Source: Bog-756 sp963699055
Lineage (GTDB): Bacteria; Actinomycetota; Acidimicrobiia; Acidimicrobiales; RAAP-2
Direction of reading: 5' to 3'
Length of the DNA: 64,000 nt
NCBI GenBank assembly: GCA_963699055.1
Contig: CAVOTA010000001.1
Span: forward strand, 248,001-312,000
Shown: positions 16,596-24,915 of the stretch, piece by piece
Position numbering within the stretch: the first letter of the stretch is position 1
Layout of the letters: every line of letters starts with the position of its first letter
Notes under the pieces: model-generated
The model's input: only the letters and a program-made list of their open reading frames with translations
Databases searched by the model: none
What the model was told of the DNA's origin: nothing
Made by a program: the position numbers and the translations under genes

Positions 16596-17743
16596 CCGGG
16601 CCGGAGCGGCCGACGGTGGTGTTCCTCGACCACTGCAGCCGGGTCTCGGGAGGTGAGATCGCGCTGCTCCGCCTGATCCCGGGCCTGCAGCGCTACCGAC
16701 CCCACGTGATCCTGGCCGAGGAAGGGCCGATGAAGGGCCGGTTCGAGGACGCCGGGATCCCGGTGGAGGTCCTCCCGCTCGACCCGCAGACGCTGAAGGT
16801 GAGCCGAGAGCGACTCGGCCGGGGACCGAGCCTTCGACAGGTGGGGGCATCGCTCAACTACGCGGTGCAGCTCCGTCGCCGGATCAAAGAGCTCGACCCC
16901 GCCGTCGTGCACGCCAACAGCCTCAAGTCGGGCTACTACGGATTGGCGGCGGCGCGGACGGCGGGAGTCCCGTTCGTATGGCACGTGCGTGACCGGCTGG
17001 CCTCGGACTACATGCCCGACCTCGCGTGCCGGATGACCAGGACGGCCGTCCGCTACGGGGCCAACGGCGTGGTCGCCAACTCCCTCGTCACCATGGACAC
17101 CCTCGGGACGGCACGACCGGGCCAACCGCGTGAGGTCGTGTACGACCCGTACCGGCCCGAGCGCCCTCCGGTGCGCCCGGCCCCGGGCGGTCCCCACGTG
17201 ACGGTCGGGCTGGTGGGCCGGATCTCCCCGTGGAAGGGCCAGGACGTCTTCCTGCGGGCGGTGGCGGAGCTGCGCACGACGGTCCCCGGACTGCGGGCCC
17301 GGGTGATCGGCGACGTGATGTTCGACGAGACGGAGTACGCCGCAGGGCTCCACGACCTGGCGGCGGGACTAGGTTTGGGGGACATCCTCGAATGGAGGGG
17401 GTTCCGAACAGACATCGAGGCCGAGCTGGCCGAACTCGACGTGCTCGTGCACTGTTCGACGATCCCCGAGCCGTTCGGGATGGTGGTGGTCGAGGGTATG
17501 GCGGCGGGCCTCCCGGTCATCGCGAGTTCGATCGGAGGACCGACCGAGGTGATCCGCGACGGAGAGGACGGCATGCTGGTGCGACCGAACGACCCGGGGG
17601 CGATGGCGGACGCCATCTCGCGGCTGCTGTCGGACGGTGTGGCCGCGCGCCTGGGCGTCGCCGCCGCCCGGTCCGCCCGGCGGTTCGCCCCCGAGGTGTC
17701 GGGTGCCCAGGTCGAGGCCTTCTACGACCGGCTGGTCGGCTGA
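16592..17743 (+). CDS. GT4-family glycosyltransferase
   Basis: This 383-residue protein has a GT-B fold. The N-terminal domain contains the family glycine motif SRVSGGEIALLRL. The C-terminal nucleotide-sugar-binding domain has GLVGRISPWKGQDVFLRA and the retaining E-x7-E motif in EPFGMVVVEGMAAGLPV. This is the GT4 (RfaB/WcaL-like) signature; it would add a sugar to the lipid-linked precursor on the cytoplasmic side. GTG 16592 overlaps the upstream stop, and the following ATG overlaps its own stop by one base (TGATG). It is the only clear cytosolic glycosyltransferase in the locus, so other sugar-adding genes must lie outside the window. Confidence 0.88.
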   Translation: MTGPERPTVVFLDHCSRVSGGEIALLRLIPGLQRYRPHVILAEEGPMKGRFEDAGIPVEVLPLDPQTLKVSRERLGRGPSLRQVGASLNYAVQLRRRIKELDPAVVHANSLKSGYYGLAAARTAGVPFVWHVRDRLASDYMPDLACRMTRTAVRYGANGVVANSLVTMDTLGTARPGQPREVVYDPYRPERPPVRPAPGGPHVTVGLVGRISPWKGQDVFLRAVAELRTTVPGLRARVIGDVMFDETEYAAGLHDLAAGLGLGDILEWRGFRTDIEAELAELDVLVHCSTIPEPFGMVVVEGMAAGLPVIASSIGGPTEVIRDGEDGMLVRPNDPGAMADAISRLLSDGVAARLGVAAARSARRFAPEVSGAQVEAFYDRLVG

Positions 17744-18675
17744 TGCCCACGTCGTCCGCCGAGCCCCGTCTTCCCGACTTCCTCGTCATCGGTGCCTTCA
17801 AGAGCGGTACGACGTCGCTGATGAACTACCTGAGTCAGCATCCTGAGATCGTGGTGCCGTGGCTGCAGGAGCCCAACTTCTTCGGGAGCGAGGAGTTCAG
17901 CCTGAACCTCGACGGGTCGAAGGGCGCCCGGCGTGACGGCGACGGCGCCTACGGCCGCCGGAGGACGAGCACCCTCGCCCAGTACACCAACCTGTTCGCC
18001 GAGGCGCCGGACGACTGCATCGTGGGGGAGTCGTCGCCGCAGTACCTGACCCACCCGGCCGCCTGCGGGCGCATCCGCTCGCTCCTGCCCGACTGCAAGC
18101 TCGTGGCCATCCTCCGCAACCCGATCGACCGTGCGTTCTCGGACTACTCGATGTTCGTGCGGGACGGCATCGAAAAGGACCCGTTCGCCGAGGTGATCCA
18201 CCGGCCACGCAGTATCAAGCCCATGGGGCACTACGTGGAGACCGGAATGTACGGGAAGCAGCTCCAGCCCTATATGGAGGCGTTCCCGTCCGACCAGGTC
18301 AAGGTGTACCTCCACGACGACCTGCGTGCCGACCCGATGGGCGTGATGCGGTCGCTGTACGCATGGCTCGGGGCGGACCCCGGATTCCAGCCGAACGTCT
18401 CGGAGATGATGAACCCGTCCGGCGTGCCGCGGAATTCCGTCGTGGCCGCCGCCTACATCGCCCGCCGCCATCTGCAGCCGTACCTCAAGCCCATCGTCCC
18501 GCGGAGCGTGCAGCGTCACCTCGACGTGCGCCTCGAACGGGGCCTGCAGAAGGACGTGGTGGACCCTGCCGTGCGCCGCGAGCTCGCCGACATGTTCGCC
18601 GACGACGTGGCGCTGCTGTCGAAGCTCATCGATCGTGACCTGAGCCACTGGTTGCGCGTTCCCGCGGAGCCGTGA
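17743..18675 (+). CDS. PAPS-dependent sulfotransferase (operon sulfotransferase 3)
   Basis: This 310-residue protein has FLVIGAFKSGTTSLMNYL as the phosphosulfate loop and AILRNPIDRAFSDYS as the 3'-phosphate segment. Acceptor-side features include HYVETGMYGKQLQPYM. It is encoded inside the wzy-GT-flippase operon with one-base and four-base overlaps on either side, which ties sulfation directly to the assembly pathway. It is only moderately similar by eye to the two sulfotransferases of the minus operon, suggesting different acceptor positions (inference). Confidence 0.88.
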   Translation: MPTSSAEPRLPDFLVIGAFKSGTTSLMNYLSQHPEIVVPWLQEPNFFGSEEFSLNLDGSKGARRDGDGAYGRRRTSTLAQYTNLFAEAPDDCIVGESSPQYLTHPAACGRIRSLLPDCKLVAILRNPIDRAFSDYSMFVRDGIEKDPFAEVIHRPRSIKPMGHYVETGMYGKQLQPYMEAFPSDQVKVYLHDDLRADPMGVMRSLYAWLGADPGFQPNVSEMMNPSGVPRNSVVAAAYIARRHLQPYLKPIVPRSVQRHLDVRLERGLQKDVVDPAVRRELADMFADDVALLSKLIDRDLSHWLRVPAEP

Positions 18676-20432
18676 CCACAGCCGACGGGACGCCGGTCGG
18701 GGTTCCGGTCCCCGGGTCGCCCGACCCCCGTCCACGGGGCCTCCTCGGTGGGCGCAAGGTCCCGAAGCACCGACGAGGGGTGGCGTCGTCCCAGGCCGCC
18801 CAGGCGGCACCGCCAGACCCGGGCGACGGGTCCGTGGCCACCGACCCCGTCGAAGCGGCGGGAACGGTTCCGGTCGACGCCGCCGGTCAGGCGCCCGCCG
18901 ACGGCGCGGCTCGGCACGCCGACCCGGTGTCCCCGGCGGAGCACACGATCGCACCGGTGTCGGGGTCCGCTGCCTCCAACGGCGACTCGCCCGGACCCGA
19001 GTCGGCCGAGGACGCGGAGCAGCCGTCCCCGCGCCCGGTACCGAGCATCGACGAGGCGCACCACCCGAGCCTCGAAGAGGAGATCGAGAAGGGCGGTACG
19101 CAGCGGATCGGGCACAGTGCGCTCATCACGGCCGTCTCCAATTCGATCCTGCCGGTCACCTCGTTGGCGTCGGGCCCGATCCTGGCCCACGTCCTCGGCC
19201 CCGAGGCCCGCGGTGTCATGGCCGCCGTCCTCGCCCCGCTCTTCGTGGCCTCGTTCGTGGCGTCCATGGCCATCCCGGACGCCACGGTCTACGTGATCGC
19301 CGGGTTGGGGACGCCGATCCGGCGGGCGGCGAACATGTCGACGCTGCTGCTGATCCCGTTGGGACTGATCGCCTCCACCGCCATCTACCTCGCCGCGCCG
19401 ATCCTGATGCACGGCACCCCGGAGGCGATCCCGACGCTGCGGGCCGTGGTGTGGACGTTGCCGTTCCTGATGATCGCCCTCATGCAGCGCGGGGCGATCA
19501 TGGGCAACCGGAACTACCGGCTGGCCAGCCTCGAGCGGTCGACGGCCGCCTTCGGCCGGCTCGGTCTCATCATCGGATTCGCACTGGTCGGTGTGCTGAC
19601 GGCGACCACGGCGGTGTGGTCGAACATCGCCCCCAACCTGGCGGCGATGTGCCTGCTGTTCGTCATCATCCGCCGGGTGAAGTCCACCACCTCGGGTGGA
19701 CCCACGGGCCGGGACCTGGCGAAGAAGATCCTGGCGTACGCCTTCAAGGGCTGGGGCGGGGTCTCGGCGAACCTGGTCAACTGGCGACTCGACCAGGCCA
19801 TCCTGCCGGCCCTCACCCACGCCACCCAGCTCGGCTACTACGCCGTGGCCGTCAGCCTGGCCGAGATCCCGTCGATGATGATCGGGGCCACCAAGAACGT
19901 GGTGTTCTCGGAGGCCTCCCACCGCAACGACCCCCGGATCGCGGCCCGGGGTACCCGGATCGTCATCCTGATCTCGGTGATCATCGACCTCGGTGTGGCC
20001 GTCCTGGCGCGACCGATCGTGACCATCCTCTTCGGTCACTCGTTCACCCCGGCGGTGGAGATGGCCCGGATCCTGCTGGTGGCCAACGTCCCGTGGATCG
20101 CCGAGGTGGTGCTGGCGGCCGGCCTGCTGTCGAGCGGGCGCCCCGGCCTCCGGTCCACCGGCCAGATCGTCGCCGCCGTCATCACCGTCGGCGGGCTCAT
20201 CATCCTGGTCCCGATGATCGGCGCCCTCGGCGCCGCATGGGTGAGCCTGATCGCCTATTCGGTCAACTTCGTGCTGACGCTGCTGATGTTCCACCACGTC
20301 ACCAAGATCCGGTACCGGGACGCGGTGGTACCCCGCTGGGCGGACGTCCTGTGGACCTGGCACTTCTCGATCGACCTCCTGCACAAGGGCTTCACGTTCG
20401 CCACCAGCAAGGCCCGGGTGACCCGGTCGTGA
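18672..20432 (+). CDS. Polysaccharide flippase (Wzx/MATE-like) with long polar N-terminal extension
   Basis: This 586-residue protein has about 13 hydrophobic helices from residue 150 to the end, typical of the Wzx/MurJ exporters that flip undecaprenyl-linked oligosaccharides. Conserved elements include HVLGPEARGVMAAVLAPLF in the first helix pair and NWRLDQAILPAL at the start of the second half. The first roughly 130 residues are Pro/Ala/Asp-rich and unstructured, longer than in most flippases and perhaps a cytoplasmic interaction tail. GTG 18672 overlaps the upstream stop as GTGA. Confidence 0.87.
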   Translation: MTTADGTPVGVPVPGSPDPRPRGLLGGRKVPKHRRGVASSQAAQAAPPDPGDGSVATDPVEAAGTVPVDAAGQAPADGAARHADPVSPAEHTIAPVSGSAASNGDSPGPESAEDAEQPSPRPVPSIDEAHHPSLEEEIEKGGTQRIGHSALITAVSNSILPVTSLASGPILAHVLGPEARGVMAAVLAPLFVASFVASMAIPDATVYVIAGLGTPIRRAANMSTLLLIPLGLIASTAIYLAAPILMHGTPEAIPTLRAVVWTLPFLMIALMQRGAIMGNRNYRLASLERSTAAFGRLGLIIGFALVGVLTATTAVWSNIAPNLAAMCLLFVIIRRVKSTTSGGPTGRDLAKKILAYAFKGWGGVSANLVNWRLDQAILPALTHATQLGYYAVAVSLAEIPSMMIGATKNVVFSEASHRNDPRIAARGTRIVILISVIIDLGVAVLARPIVTILFGHSFTPAVEMARILLVANVPWIAEVVLAAGLLSSGRPGLRSTGQIVAAVITVGGLIILVPMIGALGAAWVSLIAYSVNFVLTLLMFHHVTKIRYRDAVVPRWADVLWTWHFSIDLLHKGFTFATSKARVTRS

Positions 20433-21160
20433 CGACGATGCTGACGGCCGACGGCCTCCCCACCGACGACGAGCGCCCCGAGCGCCGTCGTCGGCGGACG
20501 CTGGTGGTGGGGAGCGTCGTGGTCACGATCCTGATCGCCGGTGCGCTGGTGGCACTCGGCAAACCCAACACCAAGCTGAACCCTCCCGTGGCGACGACCA
20601 CCACCACGGCGGCGCCGGGGAGCTACGGCACCGAGGTGGCCGCGGCCGACGCCACGCTCGCCGGGCTGCTCGGGCTGTCCAGCGGGTGGGACACCACGGC
20701 CACGACCCTGCAGGCCGACATGACCACGGTGACGTCCACCGCGGCATCGGCGCTCACGGCGCTCCAGGCCGCGCGCACCGCCCACCGGGCGAAGCCGCAG
20801 GACTGTCCCGGCGTGATCGCCGCCGGCGCCCAGGTGCAGAGCCTCACCTCCTCGGTGGAGTCGGCGGCCGCCGGCGTGAACTCCCAGGCGACCCAGGTCC
20901 TGGCCGGGCTCTCCCAGAGTCAAGCCCAGGTCGACCAACTGACCTCCCAGATCGCCGCGGCCGGAGCCGGCGCCACGTCGAGTCAGCAGGCGGGGCTCGC
21001 CAGCCTGCAGGAGGCGGCCACGGCGCTCGGCAGCCGGCGCGCGGCGGCGACCCAGACGATGACGGAACTGCAGCAGAAGGCGGACGCCGCCACCAAGAGC
21101 GCGCAGGCGGTGGCGGGTAAGGCGGAGTCGCTCGTCGCCGGGTGTAACCACGCAGCGTGA
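20429..21160 (+). CDS. Membrane-anchored extracytoplasmic coiled-coil protein
   Basis: This 243-residue protein starts at GTG 20429, overlapping the flippase stop by four bases. It has a charged cytoplasmic head (ERPERRRRR), one transmembrane helix (TLVVGSVVVTILIAGALVAL), a Thr-rich linker, then about 170 residues dominated by Ala/Gln/Ser/Thr with heptad-like periodicity (SQSQAQVDQLTSQIAAAG). Two cysteines flank the helical part. No enzyme motif is visible. As the last gene of the operon it may be a scaffold or length-control partner for export (inference). Confidence 0.75.
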   Translation: MTTMLTADGLPTDDERPERRRRRTLVVGSVVVTILIAGALVALGKPNTKLNPPVATTTTTAAPGSYGTEVAAADATLAGLLGLSSGWDTTATTLQADMTTVTSTAASALTALQAARTAHRAKPQDCPGVIAAGAQVQSLTSSVESAAAGVNSQATQVLAGLSQSQAQVDQLTSQIAAAGAGATSSQQAGLASLQEAATALGSRRAAATQTMTELQQKADAATKSAQAVAGKAESLVAGCNHAA

Positions 21161-21290
21161 GATTCTGCATCGGGGTCGTTTCCGCAAAAAGATACTGGTG
21201 AGCTGGGACGACGCGGATCAGGGCGGTTGTTCGGGAAAATAATTCCGGCGATCGGTTCAAGATGTTCACGGTGAGTACCGATGGGTCGGC

Positions 21291-22778
21291 ATGGCTTACT
21301 TCCAAGGGCAGTGGAACGAGCCCCGGTCGCCGCGTGGACCCCACGCGCAATTCAGGCGACCGGGCCGTGCAGGGGCACATCGAGCGATCGCAGCTGGAGT
21401 CGCTGCGCTCGCCGTGTCCACCGGAATCCTCATGGGGGGCGTCGCCGTCTCCAACGGGGCGGCACCACCGGACCGGTCCCCGGTCGGTCACGCCGTCGAG
21501 GTGGCGCAGAAGACCCCGGTGACCACCACCACCACGACGTTGCCGCCTCCGGTGATGACCACGGTCACCGCCCAGCGGTCGGCGGCACTGGAGAACATGG
21601 AGGGGGTGAACATCCACTCGTCCTACGGGACGACCCCGTACGGCAACTTCGCGCAGACGGCGTCGTTGCTGCAGCAGCTCGGCGTCGAGCACGTCCGTGA
21701 CCCGCTCGCCTACAACCCGGGCTTCGTCCGTTCGGACCAGTACAGCTTCTACAACACGCTGAAGGCCGACGGCATCGGGGTCGACCTCGTCGTGTCGCCG
21801 GGCACCGACGCGTCGGACCTGGCCGCACGGATCAACACCGTGGCCACGTACTTCCCGACGGCCGTCGACGCCCTCGAGGCGCCGAACGAGGCCAACATGA
21901 TCCCGGGTGACACCCAGTGGGCGTCCCAGGACATCGCCTACGAGAACCAGCTCTACGCGCTGGTCAAGGCGAACCCGGCGCTCAAGAACGTGACCGTGCT
22001 CGGACCGTCGCTGGCCGACTTCCTGGCGCTGCGCAACGGCGACCAGGGCTTCCTCTCCCTCGGCAACCTGTCGAACGCACTCGATGCCGGCAACGTGCAC
22101 CTGTACCCCGGGGGTCGTGACCCCACGTGGAACATGGATGTCACCCAGGCCGGCGAGAACCTGGTCTCCGGCGGCAAGGCGCTGTGGGTGACCGAGGCCG
22201 GGTACCACGATGCCGTCGACCTCCCCGGGAACTTCTCGGCGTCGGACGCCACCATCGCCACGTACCTGCCCCGGCTGTTCCTGGAGTGGTTCCAGCGGGG
22301 TGCGACACGGGTCAACCTCTACCAGCTGTACGACGAGGAGACCGATCCGGGCGACACCAACTACCAGGCCCACTTCGGCCTGGTGAACAACTCCGGAGTC
22401 CCGAAGCCCCAGTTCTACGCCGTCGAGAACTTCAACAACCTGTTGAAGGACACGAACACGACGTTCACTCCGGGATCGCTGACCTACGAGATCTCGTCGG
22501 GCGGGGCCAAGGTGGAGTCGATGCTGCTGCAGAAGAGCAACGGCCAGTTCCAGCTCTTCCTCTGGCAGGACGTGTCGGTCTCCAACACGGCGACCAACCC
22601 GCCCACGCCGGTGGCGGTCCCGGGCACCCCGGTGACGGTCACCTTCAAGACGCCGGTCCAGTCGGTCACCGAGTACCGTCCGTCGCTCTCGGCGAACCCG
22701 CAGGCCAGCCAGACGAACACCTCGACCTTCACGGTCAACCTCCAGGGGGACGCCACGGCGCTCACCATCCAGCCCTGA
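21291..22778 (+). CDS. Secreted TIM-barrel glycoside hydrolase-like protein (paralogue 3)
   Basis: This 495-residue protein is close to paralogue 1: VNIHSSYGTTPYGNF, EAPNEAN with acid/base Glu200, HLYPGGRDPTWNMDV, nucleophile WVTEAGY (Glu302), and a C-terminal VTEYRPSLSANP beta-domain. The first motif Glu-Gly-Pro of the paralogues is Glu-Ala-Pro here. An N-terminal membrane-targeting stretch (AIAAGVAALAVSTGILMGG) is followed by a Thr-rich linker. It lies 130 bp downstream of the polysaccharide operon on the same strand and ends with a strong hairpin. Together with paralogues 1 and 2 it brackets the locus. Confidence 0.85.
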   Translation: MAYFQGQWNEPRSPRGPHAQFRRPGRAGAHRAIAAGVAALAVSTGILMGGVAVSNGAAPPDRSPVGHAVEVAQKTPVTTTTTTLPPPVMTTVTAQRSAALENMEGVNIHSSYGTTPYGNFAQTASLLQQLGVEHVRDPLAYNPGFVRSDQYSFYNTLKADGIGVDLVVSPGTDASDLAARINTVATYFPTAVDALEAPNEANMIPGDTQWASQDIAYENQLYALVKANPALKNVTVLGPSLADFLALRNGDQGFLSLGNLSNALDAGNVHLYPGGRDPTWNMDVTQAGENLVSGGKALWVTEAGYHDAVDLPGNFSASDATIATYLPRLFLEWFQRGATRVNLYQLYDEETDPGDTNYQAHFGLVNNSGVPKPQFYAVENFNNLLKDTNTTFTPGSLTYEISSGGAKVESMLLQKSNGQFQLFLWQDVSVSNTATNPPTPVAVPGTPVTVTFKTPVQSVTEYRPSLSANPQASQTNTSTFTVNLQGDATALTIQP

Positions 22779-22804
22779 CCGTCCCGGTCCCGACCGCAGT
22801 ACCC

Positions 22805-22836
22805 GACCACGTCAGGCGCTTGCGCCTGACGTGGTC
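22805..22836 (+). terminator. Strong hairpin terminator
   Basis: A 15-bp perfect inverted repeat (GACCACGTCAGGCGC, two bases, GCGCCTGACGTGGTC) lies 26 bases after the paralogue-3 stop and is followed by CAATT rather than a T-run. It closes the polysaccharide locus. Confidence 0.8.
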
Positions 22837-22914
22837 AATTCCGGGGCCGGTCGGGTAGCGGGGCTGCCGGGGCCGGTCGTCGCCGGGCGCCAGGGCTCGA
22901 CGGTGGACCGACGG

Positions 22915-23181
22915 TCAGGCGGGGATCCGCTCCCGCTGGGCGTCACCGACGGCCGGCGTCGCCATCGGTTCGGGAGCGGCCAGGACGGCGACGGAGGGGA
23001 GTGCCGCATCGGACCGGTGCCCGAGCGGATCCGCGTCGTCGACGGGGGCGAGGCACAGGTCGATGCGCAACCGGAGTGCACCCGCTGCGCCCGGGCGTGT
23101 GCCGCGACGGTTCCGGCCCCCGGTGGCGACGGTCCGTGCGGGGGTCCCCTGCCGGGCGGTGGATCGGCTCACGATGCGCAT
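22915..23181 (-). CDS. Possible small basic protein or leader ORF upstream of the propeller gene
   Basis: An 88-codon frame starts at ATG 23179-23181, nine bases after a very good GAGGAGG site. The product is Arg-rich at the N-terminus (MRIVSRSTARQG) and has RLRIDLCLAP in the middle, but no recognisable domain. It is divergent from the propeller gene at 23313, which reads away from the other side, and convergent with paralogue 3. Composition alone does not prove coding; the ribosome-binding site is the main support. Confidence 0.3.
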   Translation of the reverse strand: MRIVSRSTARQGTPARTVATGGRNRRGTRPGAAGALRLRIDLCLAPVDDADPLGHRSDAALPSVAVLAAPEPMATPAVGDAQRERIPA

Positions 23182-23312
23182 TCGACTCGTCCTCCTCGTG
23201 GCCCGCTGTCCCGACAGCTCACGGACCCACCAATAACCATAAATCCGAGTGGATTAGTAGGATACTGTAGGACGCCTGCAGGGGGGAGTCAACTCACCCC
23301 CCCCCGGAGGTC

Positions 23313-24779
23313 TCAGCTGTTGGGGGCCCGGTAGACGATGAGCCCGTGGAAGAACGTGGCGAGCAGGAGGTCGCTGCCGACGAAGACGGGCTGGGCGGCC
23401 ATCTGGCTGCCCGAGGTCTTGACGGTGCGCAGGAGGGCGCCGGTGGAGGCGTTCACCAGGTAGTCGGCGTTGAGGGCGCCGGAGAAGTCGAAGGTGCCCA
23501 CCGACAGCACGCCGGACCCGTCGAGGCTCGGGGACCCGTCGACGTCACCGGGCAGGCCGGTGGCCCAGACCACCGCACCGGTGGCAGGATCGAGTTCCCT
23601 GATCGAGCCGTTGTAGGACGTCCCGTCGATGGTGGTCGGATCACCGGCCATGAAGAGGTCCTTGCCGTTCCACACCGCTGACGAGAGGCATTCGTCGTTG
23701 TTGGTGTTGTTGGCCGCGGCTCCGATCTGGTCCTGCCACACCGGTCCGGCTGCCAGGTCGTTCTGGCGGAGGGCGTAGAAGATCCCGTCCTTGTTGCAGT
23801 CGCCGACCAGGGCGGTGGCACCTTTGCCACCGGGAAGGACGGCGCTGAACAACGTGGGCGACGCTCCGAAGTCGGAGTCGCCGCCGACAGCGGCCGATGT
23901 CGGGATCTGCCACGAGCCCAGCGGGGCCAGCGTCGTACCGTTCAGGGCGACGATCGAGTCGGCGTACCCCTGGAACTGGTCGGAGGGTGTGGCGGGACCG
24001 GTGCCCACGAAGACGTTGCCGTCGCCGGCCGCGGCGGCGCTCGACCAGATGCTCCCACCGATGACCCCGGCGGCCTCGGTGTCGAACGTGGCGGTCGGTG
24101 CGCCGGTGTGCTGGTCGTACTCCCGCAGTCCTGATCCCGGCACCAGCGGGTCGTCGCACTGCGATGCCACGCCGATGTAGAGGTTGCCCTTCGACAGCGT
24201 CGGCGACGACCAGATGTAGTAGTCGTTGACCGTCTTCGACGGGAGGTCGATCACCGACTGCCACGCGACGGCACCGGTGGCGGCGTCCAGCGCATAGAGA
24301 TAACCGGTGGCCGACGCCACGTAGACCGTCTCGACGCCGGTGACCGGGTCGTCGGCGACGGCGGCCGTCGAGGAGAACCCCTGATTGCTGCAGGTCGTCT
24401 TGGCCACCGTGCCGATGGCATCGGACCAGAGCACCGCGCCGGTGCCCTGGTCCAGCGCGTAGAACGACCCGTTGCTCGCCCCGATGTAGACGACGCCGTC
24501 GACCACGGCCGGGCCGGCGATGAAGGACTGGGTGCCTGACGGCTTGAAGGTCCAGGCCTTGACCAGTTTCGCGGAGTTCGACGGTGTGATGGCCGTGGCC
24601 GCGGCGTTGTAGGAGGTGTGCTGGGGGCCGTAGAGGTACCCGGGCCAGCTGCCGGCCGGGGTGGAGGCGGACGCCGCGCCCACCCCGACGGCCAGCCCGG
24701 CGAACAGGACCGCCGCCGTCCCGGTGACGAGGAGGCGGCGCACCGAGCGTCCCCTACGTGTCTGCGTGCCATCCGTCAT
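23313..24779 (-). CDS. Secreted PQQ-type beta-propeller protein (paralogue 2)
   Basis: This 488-residue protein has a signal peptide (LLVTGTAAVLFAGLAVGVG, cleavage after ASAS) and one propeller domain only. It shares with paralogues 1 and 3 the opening SWPGYLYGPQHTSYNAAATA, the blade GYLYALDAATGAVAWQ, the cysteine blocks ASQCDDPLVPGSG and GDCNKDGIFYALRQ, and GGSIWSS. GAGAGGGG precedes ATG 24777-24779 at good spacing. Without the IPT domains of paralogue 1 it is probably the minimal family form. Function unknown; an extracytoplasmic binding or assembly role is inferred. Confidence 0.82.
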   Translation of the reverse strand: MTDGTQTRRGRSVRRLLVTGTAAVLFAGLAVGVGAASASTPAGSWPGYLYGPQHTSYNAAATAITPSNSAKLVKAWTFKPSGTQSFIAGPAVVDGVVYIGASNGSFYALDQGTGAVLWSDAIGTVAKTTCSNQGFSSTAAVADDPVTGVETVYVASATGYLYALDAATGAVAWQSVIDLPSKTVNDYYIWSSPTLSKGNLYIGVASQCDDPLVPGSGLREYDQHTGAPTATFDTEAAGVIGGSIWSSAAAAGDGNVFVGTGPATPSDQFQGYADSIVALNGTTLAPLGSWQIPTSAAVGGDSDFGASPTLFSAVLPGGKGATALVGDCNKDGIFYALRQNDLAAGPVWQDQIGAAANNTNNDECLSSAVWNGKDLFMAGDPTTIDGTSYNGSIRELDPATGAVVWATGLPGDVDGSPSLDGSGVLSVGTFDFSGALNADYLVNASTGALLRTVKTSGSQMAAQPVFVGSDLLLATFFHGLIVYRAPNS

Positions 24780-24915
24780 GTGAGCCCCTCTCGTCGTCGG
24801 ACGGCGTCGGCGCCCGCTCGGGCCGCGTCAGACCATCCGTTCCCCTGCTCCCGTTCCGCCCCGCCTGTTGGCTGCGGGCGCCGGCCGACCTGGTCGGTCA
24901 ACCGGGTCCGGCCGG

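Noticed and set aside
21161..21290. Possible cyclic-dinucleotide riboswitch before the third glycosidase gene
   Set aside because: No conserved core of the c-di-GMP or c-di-AMP classes could be matched; only a loosely AT-rich patch is present.
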